Assembly: GCF_017599305.1 (NCBI RefSeq)
Contig: NZ_JAGFWR010000003.1
Coordinates: 1-64,000, forward strand
DNA: 64,000 bases
Direction of reading: 5' to 3'
Source: Micromonospora antibiotica
GTDB taxonomy: Bacteria; Actinomycetota; Actinomycetes; Mycobacteriales; Micromonosporaceae
Shown here piece by piece: positions 53,677-61,747 of this stretch (its first letter is position 1; each line of letters opens with the position of its first letter). Both the position numbers and the translations under genes were made by a program. The notes below the pieces were generated by a model. That model had not been told where the DNA came from and made no database searches. It saw only the letters and a list, made by a program, of their open reading frames with translations.

Positions 53677-53744
53677 GGCGGTGGGGCCCGCCGTCCCGGT
53701 CGGACCGGGAGAACCGCGTCGGAGACGCCAACGGTCCCTGCCAG
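53677..53744 (+). ncRNA. Probable fluoride (crcB-motif) riboswitch with an extra hairpin
   Basis: GGCGGTGGGGCCCGCC at 53677-53692 closely matches the first part of the fluoride aptamer (GGCGATGAGGCCCGCC in a Thermotoga example). The long-range P1 stem is kept: GGGGCC can pair with GGTCCC at 53733-53738. A GCGTC/GACGC hairpin follows ACC, as P3 should. Between the two halves sits an additional CCCGGTC-GGACCGGG hairpin that the compact form lacks. It stands 29 nt before the first of two crcB genes, so fluoride-induced export is expected. Confidence 0.65.
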
Positions 53745-53772
53745 TGGTCCGGGTGCTGGTGGGGAGGTCCTG

Positions 53773-54294
53773 ATGACGCAGGGGGTACCGCGTCGCGTCG
53801 ATCCCGACGTCGACCTGCGCGTGCCGGCTGACCGGAGCGAGCTGACCGCGCGGCCGGCGACCGTGCTGGGTGCGATCGCCGTCGGCGGGGTCCTCGGGGC
53901 GCTGGCCCGCGCCGGGGTGCAGGCCGCCCTGCCGCACACCTCGACCGGATTCCCCTGGTCCACCTTTGCCGTGAACGTCACCGGTTGCCTGCTGATCGGC
54001 GCGCTGATGGCGGTGCTCGGCCGGCGTCGGGTCGGCCCGCTGGTCCGGCCGTTCCTCGGGGTCGGTGTGCTCGGCGGTTTCACCACCTTCTCCGCCTACG
54101 TGGTCGACGTGCACCGGGCGCTGGACGCCGGGGCCGCCCCGACGGCGTTGGCCTACCTGGTCGCCACCCTGGTCGGCGGGCTGCTGGCGGTCGCCGCCGG
54201 TGACGCCCTGGCCACCCGACTGCTGGCGCGGGGGCCGGGACGGGACGGACCACCGCCGGGAGCGGGTCGGGTGGACGGGGAGGTTCCCCGGTGA
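53773..54294 (+). CDS. crcB: Fluoride channel CrcB/Fluc, subunit 1
   Basis: A 173-residue inner-membrane protein with four helices. ATVLGAIAVGGVLGALARAGVQAALPH, FPWSTFAVNVTGCLLIGALM (pore Asn in VNVTG), FLGVGVLGGFTTFSAYVVDVH (the GFTTFS break with the Phe box and central Na+ site) and a last LVATLVGGLLAVAAGDALA are all visible. The Fluc family forms dual-topology channels that expel fluoride. Residues 1-28 are a hydrophilic extension. Start ATG at 53773 after GGGGAGG. Its stop overlaps the second crcB gene (GTGA), so the two subunits probably form a heterodimer. Confidence 0.92.
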   Translation: MTQGVPRRVDPDVDLRVPADRSELTARPATVLGAIAVGGVLGALARAGVQAALPHTSTGFPWSTFAVNVTGCLLIGALMAVLGRRRVGPLVRPFLGVGVLGGFTTFSAYVVDVHRALDAGAAPTALAYLVATLVGGLLAVAAGDALATRLLARGPGRDGPPPGAGRVDGEVPR

Positions 54295-54653
54295 CCGTGT
54301 TGCTGATCGCGCTCGGCGCGGCGCTGGGTGCGCCGCTGCGCTACCTCACCGACCGGGCCGTGCAGGCCTGGCACGACTCCCGCTTCCCGTGGGGGACGCT
54401 GACCGTCAACGTCGCCGGTTCGCTGCTGCTCGGCGCGGTGGTCGGGATGCCCGCCGGGCCCGCCGTGACCGCGCTGGTCGGCACCGGCTTCTGCGGCGCA
54501 CTGACCACCTGGTCGACGTTCGGCTACGAGACCGTCCGGCTGGCCCGGGCCGGCGACCGGTGGCACGCGGTGGCCAACGCCCTGGTCAGCGTGGTCGCCG
54601 GGTTGGGTGCGGCGACCCTCGGTTTCGCCCTGGCCCGAGCGCTCGCCGGCTGA
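54291..54653 (+). CDS. crcB: Fluoride channel CrcB/Fluc, subunit 2
   Basis: A 120-residue four-helix protein: LLIALGAALGAPLRYLTDRAV, FPWGTLTVNVAGSLLLGAV, GTGFCGALTTWSTFGYETV (the TTWSTF break) and LGAATLGFALARALAG. The size is normal for the family. Its gene overlaps the first crcB gene, and heteromeric Fluc pairs are usual in actinobacteria. It ends 12 nt before the convergent cbiX gene. Confidence 0.93.
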   Translation: MTVLLIALGAALGAPLRYLTDRAVQAWHDSRFPWGTLTVNVAGSLLLGAVVGMPAGPAVTALVGTGFCGALTTWSTFGYETVRLARAGDRWHAVANALVSVVAGLGAATLGFALARALAG

Positions 54654-54665
54654 CCGCGGGCACCC

Positions 54666-55655
54666 TCAGCGGACCGGGGTCGCGTCCGGCGCGGCCCGCC
54701 GCTGACCGTGGTCGTGGGCGTCGTCGTGGGTGTGGGCGTCGTCGTGGGCGTGGTGGTCGTGGGCGTGCCCATGGTGGTGATGATGGTGGCCGTGGCCGTC
54801 GACCGGGTCGTCGGGGTGGTCGTGGGGGGTCTGCGGGCGGCCCACCTTGTCGGCGAACCCCGGCATCAGCACCCGGTAGGCGCAGGTGTCGCAGTTCATC
54901 CGGATGTCCCCGCGCAGCGCCTCGGCGTACCGCTCCAGCACCAGGTCGGCCAGGGCGTCGCAGTCACCGATCAGCTCCGCGACCCGGATGTCGAGCTCGG
55001 GATGGTCGGCGGCGTACGCCTGCGACTGCGCCACGATCCGGTCCGGCAGCACCCCGGCGAACAGGAAGTACGGCGCGACCACGATCCGGCGGGCACCGAG
55101 GCGGCGTAACCGGTCGAGCACCGCCGGCACGGACGGCTCGGCCAGCGAGATGAACCCCGGTTCGACCCCGGCGTAGCCGCGCCCCTCCCACAGCAGCCGG
55201 GCCACCTTCGCCACCTCGGCGTTGGCGTCCGGGTCGGTGGCGCCCCGCCCGATCAACGCCACCCAGGTGCCGGCCCGGTCGGCCCCGGCCAGTGCCGCGT
55301 CGATCCGCTGCTCCAGCACGGTGTGCAGCAGCGGGTGCGGGCCGAGCGGTCGCCCGTACCGGTAGGTCAGGCCGGCGTGGCGTTCCTGCTCGCGGGCCAT
55401 CGCGGCCGGGATGTCGCCCTTGCCGTGGCCGGCGGCGGTGAGCACCAGCGGCAACGCGACCAGCGCCCGGTGCCCCTTCGCGACCAGCGCGGTCACCGCG
55501 TCGGTCAGCGGCGGCCGGGACAGCTCGATGAAGCCGCCCTCGACGTCGCCGACGACGGCCCCCGCCCGGTCCCGGACCCGGTCGACGAGCGCGGCGAACT
55601 GGTCGACCCCGGCCGCGCTGCGCGTGCCGTGTCCGACGATGACCAGAGCGGTCAT
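54666..55655 (-). CDS. cbiX: Sirohydrochlorin cobaltochelatase-type CbiX
   Basis: A 329-residue chelatase with two repeated CbiX domains. VIVGHGTRSAAGVDQF carries the first catalytic-type His and VALPLVLTAAGHGKGDIP a second. RIVVAPYFLFAGVLPDRI is the second-domain equivalent. A very His/Asp-rich tail follows residue 275 (runs of HHHHHHGHAH type), as in other CbiX proteins, likely for metal handling. It inserts cobalt into sirohydrochlorin early in the cobalamin route. One rare TTA codon occurs (55107-55109). Last gene of the cob operon; its ATG overlaps the cobH stop. Confidence 0.93.
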   Translation of the reverse strand: MTALVIVGHGTRSAAGVDQFAALVDRVRDRAGAVVGDVEGGFIELSRPPLTDAVTALVAKGHRALVALPLVLTAAGHGKGDIPAAMAREQERHAGLTYRYGRPLGPHPLLHTVLEQRIDAALAGADRAGTWVALIGRGATDPDANAEVAKVARLLWEGRGYAGVEPGFISLAEPSVPAVLDRLRRLGARRIVVAPYFLFAGVLPDRIVAQSQAYAADHPELDIRVAELIGDCDALADLVLERYAEALRGDIRMNCDTCAYRVLMPGFADKVGRPQTPHDHPDDPVDGHGHHHHHHGHAHDHHAHDDAHTHDDAHDHGQRRAAPDATPVR

Positions 55656-56245
55656 GTTTCCTCCAGGTAGAGCAGGGCGTTGAGGGCGGCGGCGGCGACC
55701 GCCGAGCCACCCTTCTCGCCGATGTTGGACACGGCGGGCAGGCCACTGGCCCGCAACGCCGCCTTGGACTCGGCGGCCCCGACGAAGCCGACCGGCAACC
55801 CGACCACCAGAGCCGGGTCGGCGGCCACGCCGATCAGTTCGACCAGGGCCGTCGGCGCGCAGCCGACCACCCAGACCGCCCCCGGGCCGACCCGGTCCCG
55901 GGCGATCCGCACGGCCGCCGCCGACCGGGTCAGGCCGGTCTCCCGGGCCAGCGCGGCGGCGGCCGGGTCGGCGACCGGGCAGACGATCTCCCGCCCGGCG
56001 TTGGTGATCCCGGCGGCCACCATCGCCACGTCGGTGACGATCGGCGCCCCGGCCCGCAGTGCGGCCAGCCCGCCGGCCAGCGCCACCTCGTCGCAGACCA
56101 GGTCGGTGACGTAGTCGAGGTCGGCGCTGGCGTGCACCACCCGCTCGACGACCGCCCGGGTCAGCGGCGGCAGGCCGCCCAGGTCGACCCGCTCACGCAG
56201 GATCCGGTACGACTCCTGCTCGATCGGGTGGACGACCCGGCTCAC
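55652..56245 (-). CDS. cobH: Precorrin-8X methylmutase
   Basis: A 197-residue enzyme that moves the C11 methyl to C12, giving hydrogenobyrinate (CobH/CbiC). It begins VVHPIEQESYRIL, with the family catalytic His in HASAD, and has DVAMVAAGI and GLPVGFVGAAESKAAL near residue 150. The GTG start at 56245 follows GGGGGGTGG. Size is normal. It lies between the ferredoxin and cbiX genes in the operon. Confidence 0.93.
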   Translation of the reverse strand: MSRVVHPIEQESYRILRERVDLGGLPPLTRAVVERVVHASADLDYVTDLVCDEVALAGGLAALRAGAPIVTDVAMVAAGITNAGREIVCPVADPAAAALARETGLTRSAAAVRIARDRVGPGAVWVVGCAPTALVELIGVAADPALVVGLPVGFVGAAESKAALRASGLPAVSNIGEKGGSAVAAAALNALLYLEET

Positions 56246-56291
56246 CGACCACCCCCCGGGGTGGGCCGGTGGCGGGCCGGGTGGGTACTGG

Positions 56292-56570
56292 TCATGGTGC
56301 TCCTCGTCGGTCGGTGACGGTCCGGATGGCGTCCACCGGGCAGACCTCCAGGCACTCCAGGCAGCCGGTGCAACGGTCGGCCCGGACGGTCAGGCCGCCG
56401 GGCACCGGACGGATCGCGTGGGTGGGGCAGGTGAGCAGGCAGGCCCCGCAGCCCTGGCAGGCGTCGATGGACACCGGTGCCGTGGCCGGGCCGTCCACTG
56501 CGGTGAACGGCGGATCCACCGCGGGCGGGACGACGGCGACCAGGTCGGGCGGGGGCACCGCGGGGGTCAT
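56292..56570 (-). CDS. 2[4Fe-4S] ferredoxin in the cob operon
   Basis: A 92-residue ferredoxin. Two cluster motifs stand in the C-terminal half: CQGCGACLLTC then CP, and CTGCLECLEVC then CP, the CxxCxxCxxxCP pattern twice. The N-terminal 40 residues are Pro/Val-rich without clear function. ATG at 56570 overlaps the stop of cbiG-cobJ (ATGA). Position suggests it supplies electrons to a corrin-pathway redox step, for example ring contraction or cobalt reduction. No CobG-type enzyme lies in the window. Confidence 0.87.
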   Translation of the reverse strand: MTPAVPPPDLVAVVPPAVDPPFTAVDGPATAPVSIDACQGCGACLLTCPTHAIRPVPGGLTVRADRCTGCLECLEVCPVDAIRTVTDRRGAP

Positions 56571-58330
56571 CCGCGCCACCGGTAACCCCGGGGGGTGACC
56601 ATCCGGCCACCGACCAGTCGGGTCTGCGAACTGCCCACCACCACCAGCCCGTACATGTCGACCACGCTCGGGTCGAAGGTGGCGAGGGTGGCCAGGTGGA
56701 CCCGCTCGTCGGGTCGGCTGGCGTTGCGTACCACCCCGACCGGGGTCTGTGGCGGGCGGTGCGCGGCGAACGTCGCCAGCACCGCGCCGAGCTGCCAGTC
56801 CCGGGCCCGGCTACGCGGGTTGTAGAGCAGCGCCACCAGGTCCGCCTCGGCGGCGGCGGCGACCCGTCGTTCGATCACCGCCCACGGGGTGTGCAGGTCG
56901 GACAGGCTCAGGTAGACGTGGTCGTGGCCGATCGGCGCACCGAGCAGGGCGGCGGCGGCCAGCGCGGCGGTCACCCCGGGCACCCCGACCACGTCGATCC
57001 GCTCGTCGGCGTACTCCAGGGCGGGGCTGGCCATCGCGTACACCCCGGCGTCGCCGGAGCCGATCAGCGCCACGGCCTGCCCGGCGGTGGCCTCGACGAC
57101 GGCGCTGCGGGCCCGTTCCTCCTCCGCGCCGAGCCCGCTGGCCAGCACCCGGGTGCCCGGCCGCAGCAGGTCACGGACCTGGTCGACGTACTGGTCGAGG
57201 CCGACGACCACGGCGGCCCGGCGCAGCTCGGCGACGGCGCGCGGGGTACGCAGGTCAGCCGCGCCGGGGCCCAGGCCGACGATCGCCAACCGGCCGCGCG
57301 GGGCGTGCCGGGCGACCGCGACGGTGGCCATCGCCGAGGCGGTCTTGGGCACCAGCAGGGTGCCGCCGTCGCGCAACGCCGCCGCCTCGGCGACGCTGGG
57401 CGTGCCGACGGCAGCCCGGACCACCTCGCTGGGGTGCGGCACGTCGACCGTCGCCAGCTCCGCCGCCGGCCAGGTCCGCAGCGGTACGCCGAGCGCGTCG
57501 GCGGTGGCCCGGATGCCCTCCTCGTCGGCCTTCACGTCCACGCTGGCCAGGCAGCTCAGGCTGGCCGGGCTCAAGCCGGCGTCGGCGAGCGCCCGGCGCA
57601 GCAGCACCTCGACCTCGGCGGCGGGCACCCCCCGGCTCGATCCCACCCCGGCGACCAGGGACGGCGGCCGCAGCACGACGGTACGGTCGTCGACCGGCAC
57701 GACCCGGTCGGTGACCAGCACCCGGTACCCGCCCTCCTGGTCGGGCCCGACGGCCCGGTGTTCCCCGGCGGGCGGTTCCCGGTGGACGTTCGGCGGCAGG
57801 GCGGGCAGTGGCCACACCGCGTCGGTGACCAGCCGGACCGGTTCGCCGTCGAGGATCGCCCGGGACACCGCAGCGACCGCCCCCTCGACCGGCCAGCCGA
57901 GGGTGTCCAGGCCGGGCAGGTCGACCGCGTCGGTGGCGGTGGTGACCACCGGCCGGGCGTCGAGCACCGCAGCCACCTCGACGGCGAGCGTGTTCGCACC
58001 CCCCGCGTGGCCGCCGAGCAGGGCGACGGCGTGCCGGGCGGCCTCGTCGACCACCACCACCGCCGGGTCGGTGCGCTTGTCCCCGAGCAGTGGCGCCAGC
58101 ACCCGCACCACCGCGCCGGTGGCCAGGAACGCCACCACCGCGTCGTACTCCGTCCAGGCCGTCCGCAGCGCGTCGGCGACCCCGTCGGCCTCGACGAGCC
58201 GGGCGTGCGGCCAGGCGGCGGCCAGGGTGCGGGCGTGCCGGCGACCGGCGGCGGTGGCCGCGACGAGTCCGATCCGGTGCGGGCCGGTGCCGGGCGTGTC
58301 CCGGTGCCGGTGTACTGCGATGCCGGTCAC
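56567..58330 (-). CDS. cobJ: CbiG-CobJ fusion (cobalt-precorrin-5A hydrolase + precorrin-3B C17-methyltransferase)
   Basis: A 587-residue two-domain protein. Residues 1-330 are CbiG: IGLVAATAAGRRHARTLA, AFLATGAVVRVLAPLL, LLGGHAGGAN and SVDVKADEEGI. Residues 340-587 are the CobJ SAM-dependent methyltransferase with AIVGLGPGAADLRTPRAV, ALIGSGDAGVYAMASPALE and LSDLHTPW. CbiG opens the delta-lactone to release acetaldehyde, and CobJ methylates C17 with ring contraction. Such fusions keep consecutive reactions together. The GTG start overlaps the cobL stop. Confidence 0.93.
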   Translation of the reverse strand: MTGIAVHRHRDTPGTGPHRIGLVAATAAGRRHARTLAAAWPHARLVEADGVADALRTAWTEYDAVVAFLATGAVVRVLAPLLGDKRTDPAVVVVDEAARHAVALLGGHAGGANTLAVEVAAVLDARPVVTTATDAVDLPGLDTLGWPVEGAVAAVSRAILDGEPVRLVTDAVWPLPALPPNVHREPPAGEHRAVGPDQEGGYRVLVTDRVVPVDDRTVVLRPPSLVAGVGSSRGVPAAEVEVLLRRALADAGLSPASLSCLASVDVKADEEGIRATADALGVPLRTWPAAELATVDVPHPSEVVRAAVGTPSVAEAAALRDGGTLLVPKTASAMATVAVARHAPRGRLAIVGLGPGAADLRTPRAVAELRRAAVVVGLDQYVDQVRDLLRPGTRVLASGLGAEEERARSAVVEATAGQAVALIGSGDAGVYAMASPALEYADERIDVVGVPGVTAALAAAALLGAPIGHDHVYLSLSDLHTPWAVIERRVAAAAEADLVALLYNPRSRARDWQLGAVLATFAAHRPPQTPVGVVRNASRPDERVHLATLATFDPSVVDMYGLVVVGSSQTRLVGGRMVTPRGYRWRG

Positions 58331-59781
58331 TGACGCTCCCCGGTGAGGACGACCACCGGGTTGGTGGCCGCGAGTCGGATGGATCCGCCGGGCAGGTCGG
58401 CGAGGCGGGCGGCGGTGAGCTGGCTGCCCGTCACCGTGTAGCCGGCGCGGCGCAGCAGGTGCACGGCCGGGGCGACCCGGTCCAGGGCGGCGAGGGTGAC
58501 CACCACCCGGTCGGGGCGGCGGTCGGCGACGGCGCTCAGCACGTCGGTCCCCCCGCCGCCGACGAAGACGGCATCCGGATCGGGCAACCCGGCGAGGACG
58601 GCCGGCGCGTCACCGGTCACCACCCGGACGTCGACGCCGTGCCGGGCGGCGTTGCCGGCGACCGGTGCCGTCGGGTCCCGTTCCACGGCGATCACCGCCG
58701 CACCGAGCAACGCGCACTCGATGCCCACCGATCCACTGCCCGCGCCGATGTCCCAGACCAGACGACCGAGCCGGGGCCGCAACCGGGCGACGGCCAGGGC
58801 CCGCACCTCGGCCTTCGTGATCATCGAGTCCCGGTGCCGGTACGCGGACTCGGGCAGCGCCCAGCCCCCGACGGGTGCGGCGGCCGGCTGGTTGTCCGCC
58901 CGCACCCGCCCGACCCGGACCGGAGCGTCATCGCCGGCCGGACCGGTGTCACCCGACCGGCCGGCGACCTCGCCCCGCTCGGCGGTGCCGGGACGCCGGG
59001 CGGGCCGCACCCCGGGGTCACCGTCGGTCGCGGCCAGGCTGAGCAGGACGTGCGGGTCGGCCCAGGCCCGGGTCGCGGCCCCCTGCGGGGTGGTCCAGGT
59101 GACCCGCTCGGCGGGGGTACCGAGGTGTTCGGCGACCACCAGGCGGCGGGACCAGCCGGCCAGACCGGCCCCGATCTCGGCCGCCCCGGCGTCCGGCGCG
59201 GTGAGCACGGCGACGGCGGGCAACGCCCGGCAGGCGTTGAGCGCGGGACCCAACTCCCGGCCGTGGGCGGTGACCACCACCGCACCGTCCCAGTCGAGCC
59301 CGGCGCGGGCGAAGACGGCGGCCACACTGGACACCGCCGGCAGCACCCGGACCGGCAGTCCGGCGGCGCGCAGCCGGCGTACCACGCCGAAGAACCCGGG
59401 GTCGCCGCTGGCCAGCACGACGGCCGGCTGCCCGGCGGCGTGCGCGGCGGCGAGCCGGTCCAGCGCCGGGGCGAGCGGGCCGAGGGTGACGGTGTCGGCA
59501 CCGGGCGGCACCGGCACGGCCGCCAGGTGCCGGGCCGCCCCGACGACCAACCCGGCCCCGGCCAGGGCGGCCACCGCCGACGGGGGCAACGGCCGGCCGG
59601 CCGCGTCCATCCCCACCACCACGACCGGCTCCGGCACCCCGACGAGCGACTCCGCCCCGGTCCCGCCAGGCACCGGCTCCGGACGCGTCACACCGGCCAC
59701 CGGCTCCGGACGCGTCACACCGGCCACCGGCTCCGGACGCGTCACACCGGCCACCGGCTCCGGGCGGGTCACGCCGGCCAC
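58327..59781 (-). CDS. cobL: Precorrin-6Y C5,15-methyltransferase (decarboxylating), CbiE-CbiT fusion
   Basis: A 484-residue bifunctional enzyme. The CbiE half has VVVGMDAAGRPLPPSAVAAL and VLASGDPGFFGVVRRL. A 70-residue variable linker follows. The CbiT half has MITKAEVRALAVARL and the SAM motif LVWDIGAGSGSVGIECALL with VERDPTA. It methylates C5 and C15 and removes the C12 acetate carboxyl. The N-terminus consists of four nearly identical nine-residue units (AGVTRPEPV) encoded by 27-bp repeats, each with its own GTG, so the real start is uncertain by up to 27 codons. It overlaps cbiD by 13 nt. Confidence 0.93.
   Translation of the reverse strand: MAGVTRPEPVAGVTRPEPVAGVTRPEPVAGVTRPEPVPGGTGAESLVGVPEPVVVVGMDAAGRPLPPSAVAALAGAGLVVGAARHLAAVPVPPGADTVTLGPLAPALDRLAAAHAAGQPAVVLASGDPGFFGVVRRLRAAGLPVRVLPAVSSVAAVFARAGLDWDGAVVVTAHGRELGPALNACRALPAVAVLTAPDAGAAEIGAGLAGWSRRLVVAEHLGTPAERVTWTTPQGAATRAWADPHVLLSLAATDGDPGVRPARRPGTAERGEVAGRSGDTGPAGDDAPVRVGRVRADNQPAAAPVGGWALPESAYRHRDSMITKAEVRALAVARLRPRLGRLVWDIGAGSGSVGIECALLGAAVIAVERDPTAPVAGNAARHGVDVRVVTGDAPAVLAGLPDPDAVFVGGGGTDVLSAVADRRPDRVVVTLAALDRVAPAVHLLRRAGYTVTGSQLTAARLADLPGGSIRLAATNPVVVLTGERQ
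59671..59778 (-). repeat. Four 27-bp tandem units at the start of cobL
   Basis: Units at 59671, 59698, 59725 and 59752. Three are identical and the fourth has diverged. Each contains one GTG codon in the cobL frame, so copy-number change alters the number of possible start sites but not the reading frame. Confidence 0.92.
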
Positions 59782-60920
59782 CGGCCGGACGAGGCGACCA
59801 GGTGGTCGCCGGTGAAGTCGACCATCGCCACGTCGACGGTGAGCGCCGGCCCGGCGAAGCGGCGCAGCACCTGACGGACCCGGTCGCAGAGCAGGTCACC
59901 GGCGGGACGCAGCAGCCCGGCGGCCTCCCACAGCTCGTAGGCGTGCCGGCCGGTGTTGGCCGCCAGCACCGCCGCCACCAGATCGGCGTCGCCACCGGCC
60001 TCGGCGGTGACCGCGCCGAGCAGGGACAGGTCCACCTTCGACCGGGTGTAGTGGGTCATCAGGATCCCGGCGGCGAGTTTGGCCAGCTTGCCGGCCATCC
60101 CGACGAAGACCACCCCGGTCATCGCGTCACCGACGGCGGCGGTGACGGCCGCGCCGGTGAAGTCGCCGACCTCGACGAAACACACCTCCGGCAGCTCCGG
60201 CAGCAGCGCGCGGGCGGCCCGTTCGGTGCGCCCGCCGGTGCACAGCACCACGGTCCGCTGCCCCTGGGCGGCCATCACGTGCACCGCCTGCACCACGCTG
60301 GCCCGCCAGGAGGCGGTGGAGAACGGCCGGACGACGCCGGTGGTGCCGAGGATCGAGATGCCGCCGACGATGCCGAGCCGCCGGTTGGTGGTCTTGCGGG
60401 CCATCACCTCACCGCCCGGCACGCTGATCACCACCCGTACGCCCATCTCGGTCAGGTCGACCACCTCGGCGACGGCCTGGCCGATCATCCGGCGGGGGGT
60501 GTCGTTGATGGCCGGACCGCCGACGGCGAGGCCGAGCCCGGGGCGGGTGACGGTGCCGACGCCGTCCCCACCGGCGAGTTCCAGGCCGGGTCGGGGTCGC
60601 CAGCCGACGGTGGCGGTGAGGTGCGCGCCGTGGGTGACGTCCGGGTCGTCCCCGGCGTCCTTGACCACCACCGCCTCCGCTGTCGGTTCGGGCCGGGCGG
60701 TCAGGTCGCAGCGGGCCACCGCGAAGGTCACCCGCCGGCCGGCGGGCAGCCCGATCTCCACCTCCCCCGGCGGTACGCCGGTGACCAGGGCGGTCACCGC
60801 CGCCTTCGCCGCCGCCGTCGCGCACGCGCCAGTGGTCCAGCCGGTCCGCAACGCCACCGGCCGGACCTTCGCGGTACGCGGCAGGTCCGGCTCGCGCAGC
60901 GGCGGCTCGGGGTGGGTCAC
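59769..60920 (-). CDS. cbiD: Cobalt-precorrin-5B C1-methyltransferase
   Basis: A 383-residue enzyme with the CbiD signature RTGWTTGACATAAAKAA near residue 25. Later blocks are GDDPDVTHGAHLTA, GVGTVTRPGLGLAVGGPAIN, ISVPGGEVMARKTTNRRLGIVGGISILGTTG and FVGMAGKLAKLAAGI near residue 300. It methylates C1 of the ring-contracted intermediate, a step typical of the anaerobic-type route, so this operon mixes cob- and cbi-type enzymes. GTG start at 60920 overlaps the cobM stop. Confidence 0.94.
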   Translation of the reverse strand: MTHPEPPLREPDLPRTAKVRPVALRTGWTTGACATAAAKAAVTALVTGVPPGEVEIGLPAGRRVTFAVARCDLTARPEPTAEAVVVKDAGDDPDVTHGAHLTATVGWRPRPGLELAGGDGVGTVTRPGLGLAVGGPAINDTPRRMIGQAVAEVVDLTEMGVRVVISVPGGEVMARKTTNRRLGIVGGISILGTTGVVRPFSTASWRASVVQAVHVMAAQGQRTVVLCTGGRTERAARALLPELPEVCFVEVGDFTGAAVTAAVGDAMTGVVFVGMAGKLAKLAAGILMTHYTRSKVDLSLLGAVTAEAGGDADLVAAVLAANTGRHAYELWEAAGLLRPAGDLLCDRVRQVLRRFAGPALTVDVAMVDFTGDHLVASSGRWPA

Positions 60921-61747
60921 GGTGTCGCGTCCTCCGCTGCGGTGGCCCGGGAGCGGCGCAGCTCGGCGCGGGCGGCCGGCTCGGCCCGGCGGAAGGTGTG
61001 GAAGTGCCCGGGGTGGTAGAGGTGCGACCGGGTGCCGGTGGCGGCGAGCGCCGGCCCGACCAGGAACAGGGTGTGCTTCCACAACCGGTGTTCCTTGACG
61101 GTGGCGGCCAGGTCGCCGAGGGCGCACCGCACCACCAGTTCGTCCGGCCAGGTCGCCTGGTAGGCCACCACGACCGGGGTGTCGGCCGGGTAGCCGCCGG
61201 CGAGCAGTTCGGTCTGGGCCTGCCCGGCGCGGGCGGCGGACAGGAACAGCGCCATGGTGGTGCCGTGCCGGGCGAAGTCGCGGACCCGCTCCCCCGCCGG
61301 CATCGGCGTCTTGCCGCCCTCCAGCCGGGTGAGGATCACCGACTGGGCCACCTCGGGGATGGTCAACTCCCGGCCGACGATCGCGGCGACGGCGGTGAAC
61401 GAGGAGACCCCGGGGACGATCTCCACGGCCAGGTCGAGGGCCCGGCACAGGTCGAGCTGCTCCTGCACGGCACCCCACAGCGCCGGGTCGCCCGAGTGGA
61501 TCCGGGCCACGGTCAGCCCGTCGGCGGCGGCCCGCCGGTACAGCGGCAGCACCCCCTCGATGGGCAGCTGCGACGAGTCGACGATCTCGGCGTCGGGGCG
61601 GGCGTGGGCCAGCACGTCGGCGTGCACCAGGCTGGCCGCCCAGATCACCACGTCGGCGTCGGCGATCACCCGGGCGGCGCGCAGGGTGAGCAGGTCGGCG
61701 GCGCCGGGCCCGGCCCCCACGAACCACACCTTTCCGGTGGACGTCAC
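60917..61747 (-). CDS. cobM: Precorrin-4 C11-methyltransferase
   Basis: A 276-residue SAM uroporphyrin/corrin methyltransferase: VWFVGAGPGAADLLTLRAARVIADADVV at the start, IHSGDPALWGAVQEQ near residue 85 and EIVPGVSSFTAVAAIVGRELTIPEVAQSVILTRLEG near 110. It methylates C11. The GTG at 61747 has GGAGG 7 nt upstream and overlaps the cobI stop. The last 30 residues (RRAEPAARAELRRSR) extend beyond the core. Confidence 0.95.
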   Translation of the reverse strand: MTSTGKVWFVGAGPGAADLLTLRAARVIADADVVIWAASLVHADVLAHARPDAEIVDSSQLPIEGVLPLYRRAAADGLTVARIHSGDPALWGAVQEQLDLCRALDLAVEIVPGVSSFTAVAAIVGRELTIPEVAQSVILTRLEGGKTPMPAGERVRDFARHGTTMALFLSAARAGQAQTELLAGGYPADTPVVVAYQATWPDELVVRCALGDLAATVKEHRLWKHTLFLVGPALAATGTRSHLYHPGHFHTFRRAEPAARAELRRSRATAAEDATP

